A DNA stretch of 64,000 nt from Eremothecium cymbalariae DBVPG#7215 (lineage: Eukaryota; Ascomycota; Saccharomycetes; Saccharomycetales; Saccharomycetaceae), in the NCBI RefSeq assembly GCF_000235365.1, contig NC_016453.1, forward strand, positions 1,054,001 to 1,118,000, written 5' to 3'. Made by a program: the position numbers and the translations under genes. The notes beneath the pieces are model-generated. The model saw nothing but the letters and a program-made list of their open reading frames with translations. It was not told where the DNA came from and ran no database searches. Shown here one piece after another: positions 1 through 9,772 of the stretch (positions within the stretch are counted from its first letter, which is position 1; each line of letters opens with the position of its first letter).

Positions 1-1420
1 CAGACTGAAAATAGTAAGCTCGTCGAATTGATCAGGATTCCCCAAAGTTCTTCTTTCTCAGTGCAATCGTTGATGGAGTGGGTCAGCTCTACCCATGATG
101 ATGATACAGCAGAGTTTTCGAAAGTCGCGGAAAAGCTTTAAAAGAATACCTTGGAGAATTTATGAGTCAAGAGGAATATCTTCCATTCATCACCGAAACC
201 AATATTATAGTGCTATTCTTCTGCATTGTTGCAATTTTGAGGACGAAAGGATATCTATTTCCAGCAGCTTTGGATTATTATCTAAAAGAAGTTCTATTAA
301 AAACGACTGTAAGTCATCCAATCATATACATATTCATGAACAATTTAGATGAGAATATATGCGGTCATTACAGAAACAGCCTGCGAGAGAGATACTTGTC
401 GGCTTTAATACAATTTCTTTCGAAGAACTTCAAATCTTGCGAAAGATCCATAGTCTTACAGGTTTACAGTGCTGTTGTTTCCCGTTGTTTAGAAATTCCT
501 GAAGAAATTAGCTCCATGACAGACGATTTTAAAGTAAATTCCACTTTGGTACCAATTTTGGACTTTGTTAACCATTCAAATGTTGTTACAAGCGCATTTT
601 TTGATGTTGATCGCAAAACAAATGACATTCTATTAATGTTGGATCTTAATAAATGCCCCAAAAATGGACTCCCTTACGAAGTGTTTATTAGCTATTCCCC
701 GGTAGAAGAACTAGTCAGTTTCAAAAACATATACGGGTTCTTTCCAGCAGCAGAAGGGCAGTCCCAGTTTTGGAACTTTTGTATGCAAAAATCCTGGTTG
801 AATAAAAAGCATGAAAAGTTCGAATGTAATAATTTCTACGAGTTTTATTCGAAGTTTAACATCCTTCCTTATCTGCAATTAGTCCTAATTAATGATAAAG
901 TCCTAATAAATGATATTTCTCATATCTTGGAGGAATGCTGCTACCTTTTGTACCATACAGCAGTATACTCTCAACTAAACTAGAGAGAGGTTTCGAAATA
1001 GATCTTGATGAAGAACAGTTAAAAATGCTATTACATTTGCAAACAGAACCCACATGGAAACAATTTGAGGGGAACCTGAAGATCGAAGATATCGATAAGA
1101 ATAAAGTTGTGTTTCAATTATTTATGAAAGACCAAAAGTATTTTAAAATAGCATTAGAAAGGTTCTTTGGTTTTTTGACCGGTTACTTGGGTCATATAAT
1201 TAAGACAAACAATAGTCCGAACTCAAGGAATATGTATGAGACGGAAACTTTGGATCCCTTGCATGATATCCTTGCTAAAGAGTTGAAAATTTCGGAGACA
1301 TTAAGAAGTGGTTTACAAGCTAAAACTAGGTTTTTATCAGATCTTTACGAATCTTTATCAGATCTGCCAACTTGTCCCCCACCTGCACCTTCTCCCTCAT
1401 ACGCACACATATATATTTAG
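1..1420 (+). pseudogene. CTM1: Cytochrome c lysine methyltransferase homologue, 5'-partial and frame-disrupted
   Basis: SET-domain protein of the Ctm1 type, which in S. cerevisiae trimethylates a lysine of cytochrome c. The coding signal is split over three frames: frame 1 from the window edge to a TAA at 139-141, frame 3 from about 138 to 983 (first ATG at 162), and frame 2 from about 914 to 1420. The middle piece carries the SET signature LDFVNHS. Both joints need a -1 shift, and each becomes continuous if one base is added to a short run (A4 at 131-134; T4 at 946-949). Identity rests on the SET motif and on the following neighbours ERP5 and UBA4 (YHR110W, YHR111W after YHR109W CTM1). The N-terminal roughly 100 residues lie outside the window. 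It could be a true pseudogene or a gene with two base-call errors. Confidence 0.72.
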
Positions 1421-1653
1421 CGTAATAATCATCTTTTATATCTCTATCAATGTGCTTTTGTTGTAACAGCGTTAATTGTACTTTGGCGTCATCTCAGCTT
1501 CATAAGGAGCGGGGAATCTGAGAGTCATTATGGTCGATATCTAATTTACGGACATTAATATATATATATGTATATATATTGGCAAAAATTATCGACTAAA
1601 ATAACAACATAATTCAAAAATAAGTAGAAAGTACTGGAAAAACCACTAGGTTG

Positions 1654-2283
1654 ATGAAATCGATATACTTCGTGTTACTTTATCTAGTCCAAAAGGTGTT
1701 AGCTTTGCATTTCTACTCGGTACCTGGGGACACAAAGTGTTTTTATGAACAACTTGCTAAGGACAACTTGCTCTTGGCGCACATTGACGTCTACAAGGAG
1801 ACTGAAGATGCACAGTTCGTCAAGAGTCTAGCTCTCGAACTTTCTATAACTATCTATGAAACATTTTCGAGAGATGAGATAGTGTTTTCACAGCAGAATT
1901 CGCCATTAGGGGAGTTTACATTTACCGCCATGAGAGCAGGCGAACATAGAATATGTATAACGCCTAAACTTCCTGAAAAGGCTGTGCGATTGAGAGTTTT
2001 TATTGATCTAAGTGTGAGTCAAGTGGACGTATTGGATAGTAAAAGGCTGACAGATATCACATATTTAAAGAATAGGCTTGTATACCTAATTAGCACATTG
2101 GAGGATATCAGGGCGGAACAAAACATTTACAAACTCCATGAAGACATCTTCAGGGATCAGAGTGATATTGTAAATACTAAAATAATGCTTTGGTCGCTGC
2201 TTGAAGTAATTGTGATGATTGGTGTTTGTTCTTTCCAATTAAAATACCTAAGGAATTTTTTCATTAAACAAAAGGCGTTCTAA
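1654..2283 (+). CDS. ERP5: p24-family cargo receptor (emp24/GOLD protein)
   Basis: 209-residue type I membrane protein of the p24 family, which cycles between ER and Golgi in COPI/COPII vesicles and helps sort cargo. Visible in order: a hydrophobic signal peptide at about 1-17, a GOLD-type beta domain up to about residue 115, a helical stretch, one membrane segment near 180-197, and a short basic cytosolic tail. The tail has an FF pair (COPII export type) and ends KQKAF, a KxKxx COPI-retrieval pattern. The start is the ATG at 1654; a TTG lies immediately before it. Length matches S. cerevisiae Erp5 (212 aa). Position between CTM1 and UBA4 equals YHR110W. The exact p24 paralogue is assigned by synteny. 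Confidence 0.88.
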   Translation: MKSIYFVLLYLVQKVLALHFYSVPGDTKCFYEQLAKDNLLLAHIDVYKETEDAQFVKSLALELSITIYETFSRDEIVFSQQNSPLGEFTFTAMRAGEHRICITPKLPEKAVRLRVFIDLSVSQVDVLDSKRLTDITYLKNRLVYLISTLEDIRAEQNIYKLHEDIFRDQSDIVNTKIMLWSLLEVIVMIGVCSFQLKYLRNFFIKQKAF

Positions 2284-2554
2284 CAAAGGCTATATAAATT
2301 TGATCTATTATATAGGTAGTCTACCTGTTGCTTAGCTCTTAAATATGATTGAAGTGGGTTTTGATGTTGACCGGCTAGATACTTGGTGTCTTTGTGGGGG
2401 TTTTGGTAGAATCACCTTTTGAGATTATTTGAGCGCTATGTAAATTTAAATTTTTATTCATCGTTTGATGCCTTTGACAACTTACATATAAGAAGCTATG
2501 CACAATAACTCGATCCAAGACGTTAATTATAACTTAAGATAGCCAGTTAGAACT

Positions 2555-3874
2555 ATGCCGGCAGAAAAAGAGCTTCTATTGCAAGAGCTGGAAGCGCTTA
2601 AATTAGAGAACTTTAAACTAAAGAAGCAGCTAGAGCAACAAAGAGAACAAAAGGAAACACTTCCGATGTCTTTGGAAGAATATAGTCGTTATGGGAGACA
2701 AATGATTGTTGAACAAATAAATGGAGTTGAAGGCCAAGTAAAATTACGCGAGGCTAAAGTTCTAGTCATAGGAGCTGGTGGTTTAGGATGTCCTTCGCTG
2801 CCATATTTGGTTGGTGCAGGTGTTGGTCACATCGGAATTGTTGATGATGATATAGTTGATGCATCTAATTTACATCGGCAAATCCTACATGATTCAGTTA
2901 AAGTTGGGATGTTAAAGTGTGAGTCTGCCAAGCAGGTTTTAAATAAACTAAATCCACATGTCCAAGTAGCTACGTATCCCGTTAGATTGGATAACAAGAA
3001 TGCTTTTCAGATTATGGCCAATTATGATATCATTATGGATTGTACAGATACTCCTTTGGCCAGGTATTTAATATCTGATGTTGCTGTTAACCTTGGAAAG
3101 ACTGTTGTTTCAGCTTCAGGTCTTGGAACAGAAGGTCAATTGTCCATTTACAATTTTAAGAATGTCGGACCTTGTTATAGATGTTTTTACCCTAATCCCC
3201 CACCACCAGGTTCGGTCACATCGTGTCAACAAGGTGGTGTCGTTGGTCCTTGTATTGGTCTTGTTGGGGTCATGATGGCAGTTGAAACAATGAAGGTTAT
3301 CTTAGAAACTTATACTGTAGAAAATTTTAGCCCGTTCTTGATTCAATATTCTGGATTTCCCCAACAATCATTACGCACATTTAAAATGAGAGGAAAGAAG
3401 AAGGACTGCATCTCTTGTGGCTATAATCCTACAGTTACACGTGAAGCCATTGAATCGGGAGATGTTAATTATAGCAACTTTTGCGGTGGCAGCCGTGATT
3501 TTAATGTGTTAGCAGACGAAGAGCGGATTACAGTTCAACAATTCCAAGAAAACTACTGGCTGGACGATAAAAAAGATTACATATTGTTAGATGTTAGGCC
3601 TCGTCTTCACTACAATGTGTCTCATCTCCCCAAAACATACAACGTAACAATGAAAGAGCTAAAAGATATGGACGGTGACTTGAAGGAACTTCAAAAGCGC
3701 ATACCAAGGTTAACGACTGAGAGGGATATTATTGTTTTATGTCGTCACGGAAATGAGTCAAGACTAGCGACTAGAGTTTTGAAGGATGAGTTCAGGCTGA
3801 ATAATGTCAAGGACATCAAGGGCGGATATTTTCAATATATCGATGAAATCAGCCCTTTTTTACCCAAGTATTAA
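2555..3874 (+). CDS. UBA4: E1-like activating enzyme for Urm1 with rhodanese domain
   Basis: 439-residue adenylyltransferase/sulfurtransferase that activates the ubiquitin-like protein Urm1 for tRNA wobble-uridine thiolation and urmylation in the cytosol. A short charged helix is followed by the ThiF/MoeB/E1 domain with the nucleotide loop GAGGLGCP at 73-80. Zinc cysteines are CYRC (207-210) with CISC further on, and the E1-type cysteine is C224 in TSCQQGG. A C-terminal rhodanese domain (about 325-439) carries the persulfide-forming cysteine C396 in CRHGNES. All key residues are intact and length equals S. cerevisiae Uba4 (440 aa). It ends 104 bp before the stop of TFC6, with which it is convergent. 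Confidence 0.97.
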   Translation: MPAEKELLLQELEALKLENFKLKKQLEQQREQKETLPMSLEEYSRYGRQMIVEQINGVEGQVKLREAKVLVIGAGGLGCPSLPYLVGAGVGHIGIVDDDIVDASNLHRQILHDSVKVGMLKCESAKQVLNKLNPHVQVATYPVRLDNKNAFQIMANYDIIMDCTDTPLARYLISDVAVNLGKTVVSASGLGTEGQLSIYNFKNVGPCYRCFYPNPPPPGSVTSCQQGGVVGPCIGLVGVMMAVETMKVILETYTVENFSPFLIQYSGFPQQSLRTFKMRGKKKDCISCGYNPTVTREAIESGDVNYSNFCGGSRDFNVLADEERITVQQFQENYWLDDKKDYILLDVRPRLHYNVSHLPKTYNVTMKELKDMDGDLKELQKRIPRLTTERDIIVLCRHGNESRLATRVLKDEFRLNNVKDIKGGYFQYIDEISPFLPKY

Positions 3875-3978
3875 CTGTATATATACAATGACTTACTTGA
3901 ATTTTATTTGATACTTTCAATGGGCCCAAGGTTTTGTGTATTTAGATTGTGCGTATCCTGGAGCTTTATTTCACAAAA

Positions 3979-6054
3979 TTAAAGGTGAGTCGATCTATCT
4001 TCACCTAATCGTTCAACGACCAGCAAACCTGCAGCGTTAGCAAATGCATAGAATTTACCTGTGTTCATGCTTTCATTCCATTTGATGGATTGAATATTTA
4101 TTGGGGTTGGATCAATACGAGTGTTAGAAACTTCATTCATTGCAAAGTTACTGACTTCGAAATTAGGATCCAAGCGGTAAATATTAGAAGTGACACTATA
4201 ATCCCATTTCCACAGCCTAATAAACTTGTAAACATCAGTATTGCCTTTTATACCTTGTAGTATCCTCCGAACTAGGTTATTCAATATAATAGAACCATCT
4301 GCAGAACCTGAAAGTACGTATGGGTGTAATCTAGATGAACCTATACATCCAATGTTATTTTTATGCTGACATATTTGATGCGTTCCAAAAACAGCTCTGG
4401 GAGTAAAGGCTTTCAAACAGCTTACACCGTCAGTATGCACAATAGAATATAATTGGGGCACATAGACTACTGGACTGATATTTGTACCACGGTTTCTGGG
4501 TAATGCACATTTCGTTGTTTGGATGTCTTTTGGACTGTATAAATAACTAGTACCGTCCACAGAAGTACTGAAGATAGCGTTTTCTTCGTACGGCGAGTAA
4601 GCGCTGACAACTGACAGTACATAAGTTTCATGAATCTTTTTGTAGAAGTTAGGAATAGCACTTCCAATCACAAATTCCCCAACGTATCCGTTATAAAAAC
4701 CACAAATGACAGTTGAAGATGAGCGGAAATCAAAACAAGTTATTTGAGAAGACTGCATTTGCACTTCTAGACATACTTCTGTAATCAAACGAATCTCATA
4801 ATCTTCAGTAAAAGTGATTTCGACAAATTTGATAGAACCCAATTGGCATACAAAGCCAAGCAGTCCTTTGGCAGTTTGACTGAAAGCATCGTGCCATTTT
4901 AGATCCCATATTTCGCCAAATTCATGTACCACTGTTTGAATTTTGACAAATTCTAGGCTATCAGTATTCAGCCTGTATATTTCAATAATAGAAAAATGCT
5001 TGTTTATCCCTGTCATTCGCAACCTCATATCATTGGCAGTATCGACATTTGAAACAGCCACTGCTAAATACTGATAAACAGAGTCGTCTGATCTTAGCCA
5101 AGCCATATCAGTTATAAGCCCTCCAACATTGTATACAAATCCGGTTCTTTTACCGCAGGGCAATATCGGAAATTCAGATTTTTGGTCTCTATACAAGGAA
5201 AAGTTCGCACCAGAAATCAATATGTTCTTAGGAAGTTCATTAGAAACTGGAAATAATTGATCAAGTTCCAATTGAGTTAAAATTTCAGATTCCTGTGGCT
5301 TAGGATTGAGTTCACTGAACTTGGCAGTTTCTAAGATGTTCATTGTTTCCACAAAATATCTAGAAGATGACCGCAGATACTCTTCCGGGAAATCGAACAC
5401 ATGCGTTTCAAAGCCTTCCTTTAATTTAGCTAAACCTAATAGTTTCTGTCTATTGGTTCCATATATGCGCTCGAGTTTATCTCTAGCCGATGATAGATCC
5501 TTCATTGCTCTGATAACTCTCGTACCCGCCTTCCGTTTATTGTTCGCCCTGCGATGGTCTGCGCCATCTGTACCTTCGTTCACAACGAATCTTGAAGGAA
5601 GGGCAAGTAAATCATTATTACCCATATCCGCCAACAGTCCTAGACCACCTACTTCACTATACTCTCCGGTAATACCCACTCCGGTTGACACAATATTCTC
5701 TTCGATTAAACCTTGTTCTGGAACAAAATCCGTGTCATCGTTATCGTCATCCTCGTTCTTGTCTCCATTAGTACTATGTTTAAATCCATTTTTGGCTACA
5801 ACATCAATGTCCATTAAATCATCGCGGAGTGATGTTTCTGCCTTTAATGATGCCATTCTATGCGGCCTCTTTCGCAGACTTTCAGTCGGATTGCTCTTTG
5901 GAAGATCGTTTACTACTGCTGCCGCAGCTGCAGCTGCCGTCGCGTCAGATGTTACTTTATTAAAAAGAGCGAATCCACTTATTGAGTCTTGACTTGAAGT
6001 TTGCGCGCTTTCAACACATTTTTTAGGTCTGCTCCTAACCTTCCTAGGTGGCAT
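3979..6054 (-). CDS. TFC6: TFIIIC subunit tau91, WD40 protein
   Basis: 691-residue homologue of Tfc6, a subunit of TFIIIC, the factor that binds the B box of tRNA genes and recruits TFIIIB for Pol III. The first 215 or so residues are low complexity: basic, with an alanine run and acidic DDDNDD stretches. The rest is beta-rich, as expected for the WD40 propeller of tau91. The start is the ATG at 6054 (MPPRKVR); in-frame codons upstream lead only to a GTG. Length fits S. cerevisiae Tfc6 (672 aa). Its neighbours UBA4/YHR112C on one side and ESC2 on the other match the merged YHR111/YDR362 ancestral order. Confidence 0.87.
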   Translation of the reverse strand: MPPRKVRSRPKKCVESAQTSSQDSISGFALFNKVTSDATAAAAAAAVVNDLPKSNPTESLRKRPHRMASLKAETSLRDDLMDIDVVAKNGFKHSTNGDKNEDDDNDDTDFVPEQGLIEENIVSTGVGITGEYSEVGGLGLLADMGNNDLLALPSRFVVNEGTDGADHRRANNKRKAGTRVIRAMKDLSSARDKLERIYGTNRQKLLGLAKLKEGFETHVFDFPEEYLRSSSRYFVETMNILETAKFSELNPKPQESEILTQLELDQLFPVSNELPKNILISGANFSLYRDQKSEFPILPCGKRTGFVYNVGGLITDMAWLRSDDSVYQYLAVAVSNVDTANDMRLRMTGINKHFSIIEIYRLNTDSLEFVKIQTVVHEFGEIWDLKWHDAFSQTAKGLLGFVCQLGSIKFVEITFTEDYEIRLITEVCLEVQMQSSQITCFDFRSSSTVICGFYNGYVGEFVIGSAIPNFYKKIHETYVLSVVSAYSPYEENAIFSTSVDGTSYLYSPKDIQTTKCALPRNRGTNISPVVYVPQLYSIVHTDGVSCLKAFTPRAVFGTHQICQHKNNIGCIGSSRLHPYVLSGSADGSIILNNLVRRILQGIKGNTDVYKFIRLWKWDYSVTSNIYRLDPNFEVSNFAMNEVSNTRIDPTPINIQSIKWNESMNTGKFYAFANAAGLLVVERLGEDRSTHL

Positions 6055-6147
6055 AATGTTTCTGCTATATGCCCTGTTTATGGTCTGATACACACTGGAT
6101 CACCAAGATGTTGACCCGTTTTGTTAAAGTACCTCCTTAGAGTTTTG

Positions 6148-6154
6148 AACGCGT
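6148..6154. promoter_or_regulatory. MCB-like AACGCGT upstream of TFC6
   Basis: ACGCGT core at 6149-6154, about 95 bp before the TFC6 ATG. An exact MCB, but TFC6 is not a classic cell-cycle gene, so its use is uncertain. Confidence 0.4.
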
Positions 6155-6174
6155 AGAGATCATTGTGGAATTAA

Positions 6175-6182
6175 CCGGGTAA
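6175..6182. promoter_or_regulatory. Reb1-type site upstream of TFC6
   Basis: CCGGGTAA, an exact Reb1 core, about 121-128 bp before the TFC6 ATG, a usual place for a nucleosome-free-region factor. Confidence 0.6.
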
Positions 6183-6536
6183 CATAAAAACAAGCCACTA
6201 ATGTCCATCCAATTCACCTAATATCATTCAAGTTTATTATATATTTAGGTATATTATATATATATTATATTTAAATATATGTAATATTAGATAACATTTC
6301 TGGTAACTAATTCACAGCAGTCAATAAATCGACATTGATTAAGCAATTAATAATAACTCCGAGGGAGATCTCCTGGATTATTATTTTATATAAATTGTTG
6401 ATTCTCCGTTATCGATGGTTCAAGGTAAATAATTAAGTCCATATAACTCGCTCCTACAATTGTTATTTGTTTTTAGCAAGTTATATACGACAAATGTAAA
6501 TATTAATTCCATGAAGCTACAAATCAGCTTACATAC
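6183..6536. other. TFC6 upstream / YHR112C-type gene 3' flank
   Basis: Very AT-rich, with a TATATA/ATATAT block at about 6239-6290 and several T runs. It separates the TFC6 promoter from the YHR112C-type stop. No gene or RNA is seen. Confidence 0.5.
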
Positions 6537-7682
6537 TTAGTTAGTTACTTGAGTCTGCAAATACCTCAAAGCGTTCGCGAGGTCATTGATCAAGTCATTA
6601 TGATCTTCACACCCCACAGAGACTCTGACTAGTGTTTTTTCTATCTCAGGGTCAGAAAGAGCTCTCCATTCAATAAGGGACTCTACTCCTCCAAAAGACG
6701 TTGCATGATGGAAAAACTTTAGTTTCTTAGGTAATTCCCTGCACTGATCTACAGTTTTAAGCATTATTGAAAACACTGGGGTATGCCCCCCAGCCAATTG
6801 TTTCTTAACAAACTCTTCTTGCTGTAATGATGTGTGACGGATCTCCGAAAGAACATCACTAAACTCAGAAATATGCTGCTTTAGGTAGGCTACTAACTTG
6901 GTTGCAGTATCACTCTGTTTCATGACTCTGAGCTCTAATGTCCTCAAAGAACGTATCAATAAATAAGAATCTAAGTTTGCAATGTTGGTGCCTAGATATA
7001 TGCGATCCGCAACCAATTGGCGAAATACTGCTTTATCTTTCACTACAAGTACGCCACCAAGCAAGTCCGAATGACCACCTAAATACTTTGTGCAGGAATG
7101 CATCAGGATATCAACGCCAAACTCCCAGGCATTTTGTAACGGGGGAGGTGCAAATGTGGAATCAATCATAACGATAGCGCCTTTCTTGTGTCCCTTCGAA
7201 ACATATTCCTCAATGTCCACCGCCGTCCCGTAGGGATTCATAGGAGATTCAATGTGCACCATATCTCCTGGCTGTGCACGTTCCTCTATCTCATCAAGAC
7301 CCAATTTTAATAAACCATAATTGCGGACCCAGATATCTGCCAATTTATGACATCCATGGTAACTTTGTCCAATGAATAGCCTCTTTGGATTATAATGCGT
7401 CAATGCTGCTCCAAAAGCACTGAGACCAGAATTATATGCCACTGCATACCCATTTAAAGCATGGGAAAGGATGGATCCACACCTATTAGAATTGGGATGA
7501 CCTTCCCTAGAATAAACTGGAGCTCCTTCGGTCGCATATCCATCGCAATCTCCCTCTGGCAGTACCAAGTTATCGTTATCATATCTAAAAGTAGTTGAAA
7601 CATTTATCGGTGGTGCGACGTCTGTAACATGGTCGCTAACACCATCATCAGCATGAATTAATAATGTGGATAAGCCAGCCAT
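6537..7682 (-). CDS. Cys/Met-metabolism PLP-dependent enzyme, YHR112C type
   Basis: 381-residue member of the gamma-family of PLP enzymes (cystathionine gamma-synthase / beta-lyase fold). The PLP-binding lysine is K199 in [10 protein letters not shown], with the upstream conserved MIDSTFAPP strand carrying the PLP-ring aspartate. Length and position match S. cerevisiae YHR112C (378 aa), a cytosolic protein of uncertain physiological substrate, so I do not assign a specific reaction beyond C-S lyase or synthase chemistry. The ATG at 7682 is the first in frame. It is divergent from ESC2, with a shared 557-bp promoter region. Confidence 0.93.
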   Translation of the reverse strand: MAGLSTLLIHADDGVSDHVTDVAPPINVSTTFRYDNDNLVLPEGDCDGYATEGAPVYSREGHPNSNRCGSILSHALNGYAVAYNSGLSAFGAALTHYNPKRLFIGQSYHGCHKLADIWVRNYGLLKLGLDEIEERAQPGDMVHIESPMNPYGTAVDIEEYVSKGHKKGAIVMIDSTFAPPPLQNAWEFGVDILMHSCTKYLGGHSDLLGGVLVVKDKAVFRQLVADRIYLGTNIANLDSYLLIRSLRTLELRVMKQSDTATKLVAYLKQHISEFSDVLSEIRHTSLQQEEFVKKQLAGGHTPVFSIMLKTVDQCRELPKKLKFFHHATSFGGVESLIEWRALSDPEIEKTLVRVSVGCEDHNDLINDLANALRYLQTQVTN

Positions 7683-8239
7683 TTTTTGCTTTACCTGTAG
7701 TGGGTCAACGCTCTAGTGGAATACACTTTACACATGAAACACCTAATTTATATAGAAAAATATTACACCTTAGAGCAAAAAAAATTTACATCCAACACAG
7801 AAGGAACAATAGGTTACTACCGAAATGGTGTGACTCATATAACCCTCCACGGTTATGACCCTGCGTTGTAATATTACTGGGATGCTTACTCTATCTGGAA
7901 ATTGATAATCATGAAGACATTCGACACATGTGCTCACTTTTTCGCTTCTTTCACTCTATTTCATGCAGTACATATTAGTATGAATCTATTTTGAATATCT
8001 ACGCCCAATTGATACTCCAAATATCATCTATAATTCAATTTATTTTAAATATATTTTCAATTTAACATCGAATTCTCGTGCATGACGCTGTTATCACGAT
8101 CAACGTTTCGATGCCGACCATTGTTTGAATTGGCTCGAGGAGAAGGTTAACAATGTAAGCACATAATTAGCCAAAGGATATATACATATATATATCCCAA
8201 AGAGACAAATTACTGAAGGCTTATTGTTTGGTAGTATTA
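7683..8239. other. Divergent promoter YHR112C-type gene / ESC2
   Basis: 557 bp with a TATATACATATATATAT block at about 8180-8196, 45-60 bp before ESC2. A chance 64-codon frame overlaps the left end. No convincing factor site. Confidence 0.45.
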
Positions 8240-9487
8240 ATGAGCAAGGCGTCTGAATATGATGATATAGATGATTTCTTTTGTAACGATCTTTCCCCGT
8301 CTCTTAGTGCAGACGATGGTTTTGGGACCGCTGATATTGCTGTTCCAACTACGTTGTTCATGAACAAGTCTAAAGTTAGAGGTAGTGTTTCATCATTTAG
8401 TAAAGAATGTAGTGATGGAAGGGACCAGGCAAACTCAGAGGATGAAGATGGATTTAGGTTTCGATCACGACAAAGGGGCAGGAAAGAGCGGAATAGCCCA
8501 GGATATGGGTCTATATCACGTTCTAACTCTAGATCTAGAAGGTCTAGGTCTAGATCTTTATCATCGGATTCCTTAAGCCCAGTCAGGCCGGCCAAGAGAT
8601 CTAGGAATGTTGAACACTCACAGGAAGAAAGCGATACTAATAAGTTTCTTGCGGAAATCGAGCAGGAAGCAGAAAGAGCTTCAAGCTTGCATAACAATGG
8701 GTCTCTGAAAAATGGTAGCAGTAATAATAAGGAGATTGGAACCAATATTTACAATGTTGGGTTCATCTCTAAACTAGAAGGCTCGACTAATAAGCGAATT
8801 AATGTAAGAATTACGGGAAAGAAGAAGTTTTCCGCTTTTTTGCCTATTGCTTTGAAGACTTTTGTGAAGGAATACAAAATTGCAGCTTCGCTCCACGACA
8901 AGTACCAAATAGATAATGTAAAAATCTACAGGGAGGGCGTTGAAATTTTCAAGTTCATGACATGTGACTCCTTCAATATAGCTGAGGCGTATGCGAGCTC
9001 CTCAATTGACATTGAAGTCTACATCGTGCCCAATGAACTCGCATCTGAGTTTGAGATTCAGTGGAAACAGAAAATCGAAACAAAAATGAAACGTGTTTCT
9101 ATATCAGCTAGTCCAGTTGATTTGGATTCTGATGGCATTGAATTTGGGAATGATGATTTTAGAGTCAATGAATATGAAAAGGATTTGGCTAATGCACGAT
9201 CACTAGATGAAACCGAAATCCAATATAGTAATCAGATATCTAAACCAGATGACGGGAATGAGCTAATAAAGGTTGTGTTGCTTGGATCGGACAATAAGAA
9301 AGTTTATGTTAACGTGAAGCCTACGACAACATTTGAAAAGCTTGCAGAACACTACAGAAGGATCAAAAAACTACCACCTACCACAAAGTTGATATTAAGT
9401 TTTGACCATGATGATATTGATCCATCAAACACTATTTTTAGCGCTGCTATAGAGGATGATGATATAGTCGAAGTATCTGTTTTATGA
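8240..9487 (+). CDS. ESC2: SUMO-like-domain genome-stability protein
   Basis: 415-residue homologue of Esc2 (RENi family), which works with Ubc9 and Sgs1/Mus81 pathways in recombination-structure metabolism and silencing. The N-terminal third is disordered with acidic and Ser/Arg-rich parts (SRSRRSRSRS near 95-110). Two SUMO-like folds follow: one near 165-260, and one at the extreme C-terminus (about 343-415). The second ends in DDDIVEVSVL with no processable diglycine, as expected for a non-conjugated SUMO-like domain. The start is the ATG at 8240; the 12 bases before it are open only from a TTG. S. cerevisiae Esc2 has 456 residues. Confidence 0.88.
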   Translation: MSKASEYDDIDDFFCNDLSPSLSADDGFGTADIAVPTTLFMNKSKVRGSVSSFSKECSDGRDQANSEDEDGFRFRSRQRGRKERNSPGYGSISRSNSRSRRSRSRSLSSDSLSPVRPAKRSRNVEHSQEESDTNKFLAEIEQEAERASSLHNNGSLKNGSSNNKEIGTNIYNVGFISKLEGSTNKRINVRITGKKKFSAFLPIALKTFVKEYKIAASLHDKYQIDNVKIYREGVEIFKFMTCDSFNIAEAYASSSIDIEVYIVPNELASEFEIQWKQKIETKMKRVSISASPVDLDSDGIEFGNDDFRVNEYEKDLANARSLDETEIQYSNQISKPDDGNELIKVVLLGSDNKKVYVNVKPTTTFEKLAEHYRRIKKLPPTTKLILSFDHDDIDPSNTIFSAAIEDDDIVEVSVL

Positions 9488-9772
9488 TTTGGTAATGCAT
9501 TGATGAAGATTTAGAATTCAACGAGAAATATTTATAGATTTAATCCTTTTAAGACTCAATATAGATGTAATATTACGGTGCTGTTTATTCAGTGCAATTT
9601 TTGTCCTTCTGACATTTATGTTGTGCTTTGTGAACACTACAGGCGACAATCGTTATATTTACGCAGTATTAGGAAACTTGGTAATAGTTCATGCTTTCGT
9701 TAATCAATATGCAGCTAGCTATTATGGAACTAACCAATTACTTAATAAGATCATATACTTTGAAAGTTGAAA

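Noticed and set aside
1..1420. Introns explaining the CTM1 frame changes
   Set aside because: No GTATGT donor, TACTAAC branch point and acceptor arrangement is present at either joint.
5306..5992. 228-codon frame antisense to TFC6
   Set aside because: Lies wholly inside the well-supported TFC6 frame on the other strand, has Ser-rich mirror composition of an acidic/Ala-rich region, and no domain.
8221..8745. 174-codon frame antisense to ESC2
   Set aside because: Mirror of the Ser/Arg-rich N-terminus of ESC2; Leu/Ser-rich low complexity with no family features.
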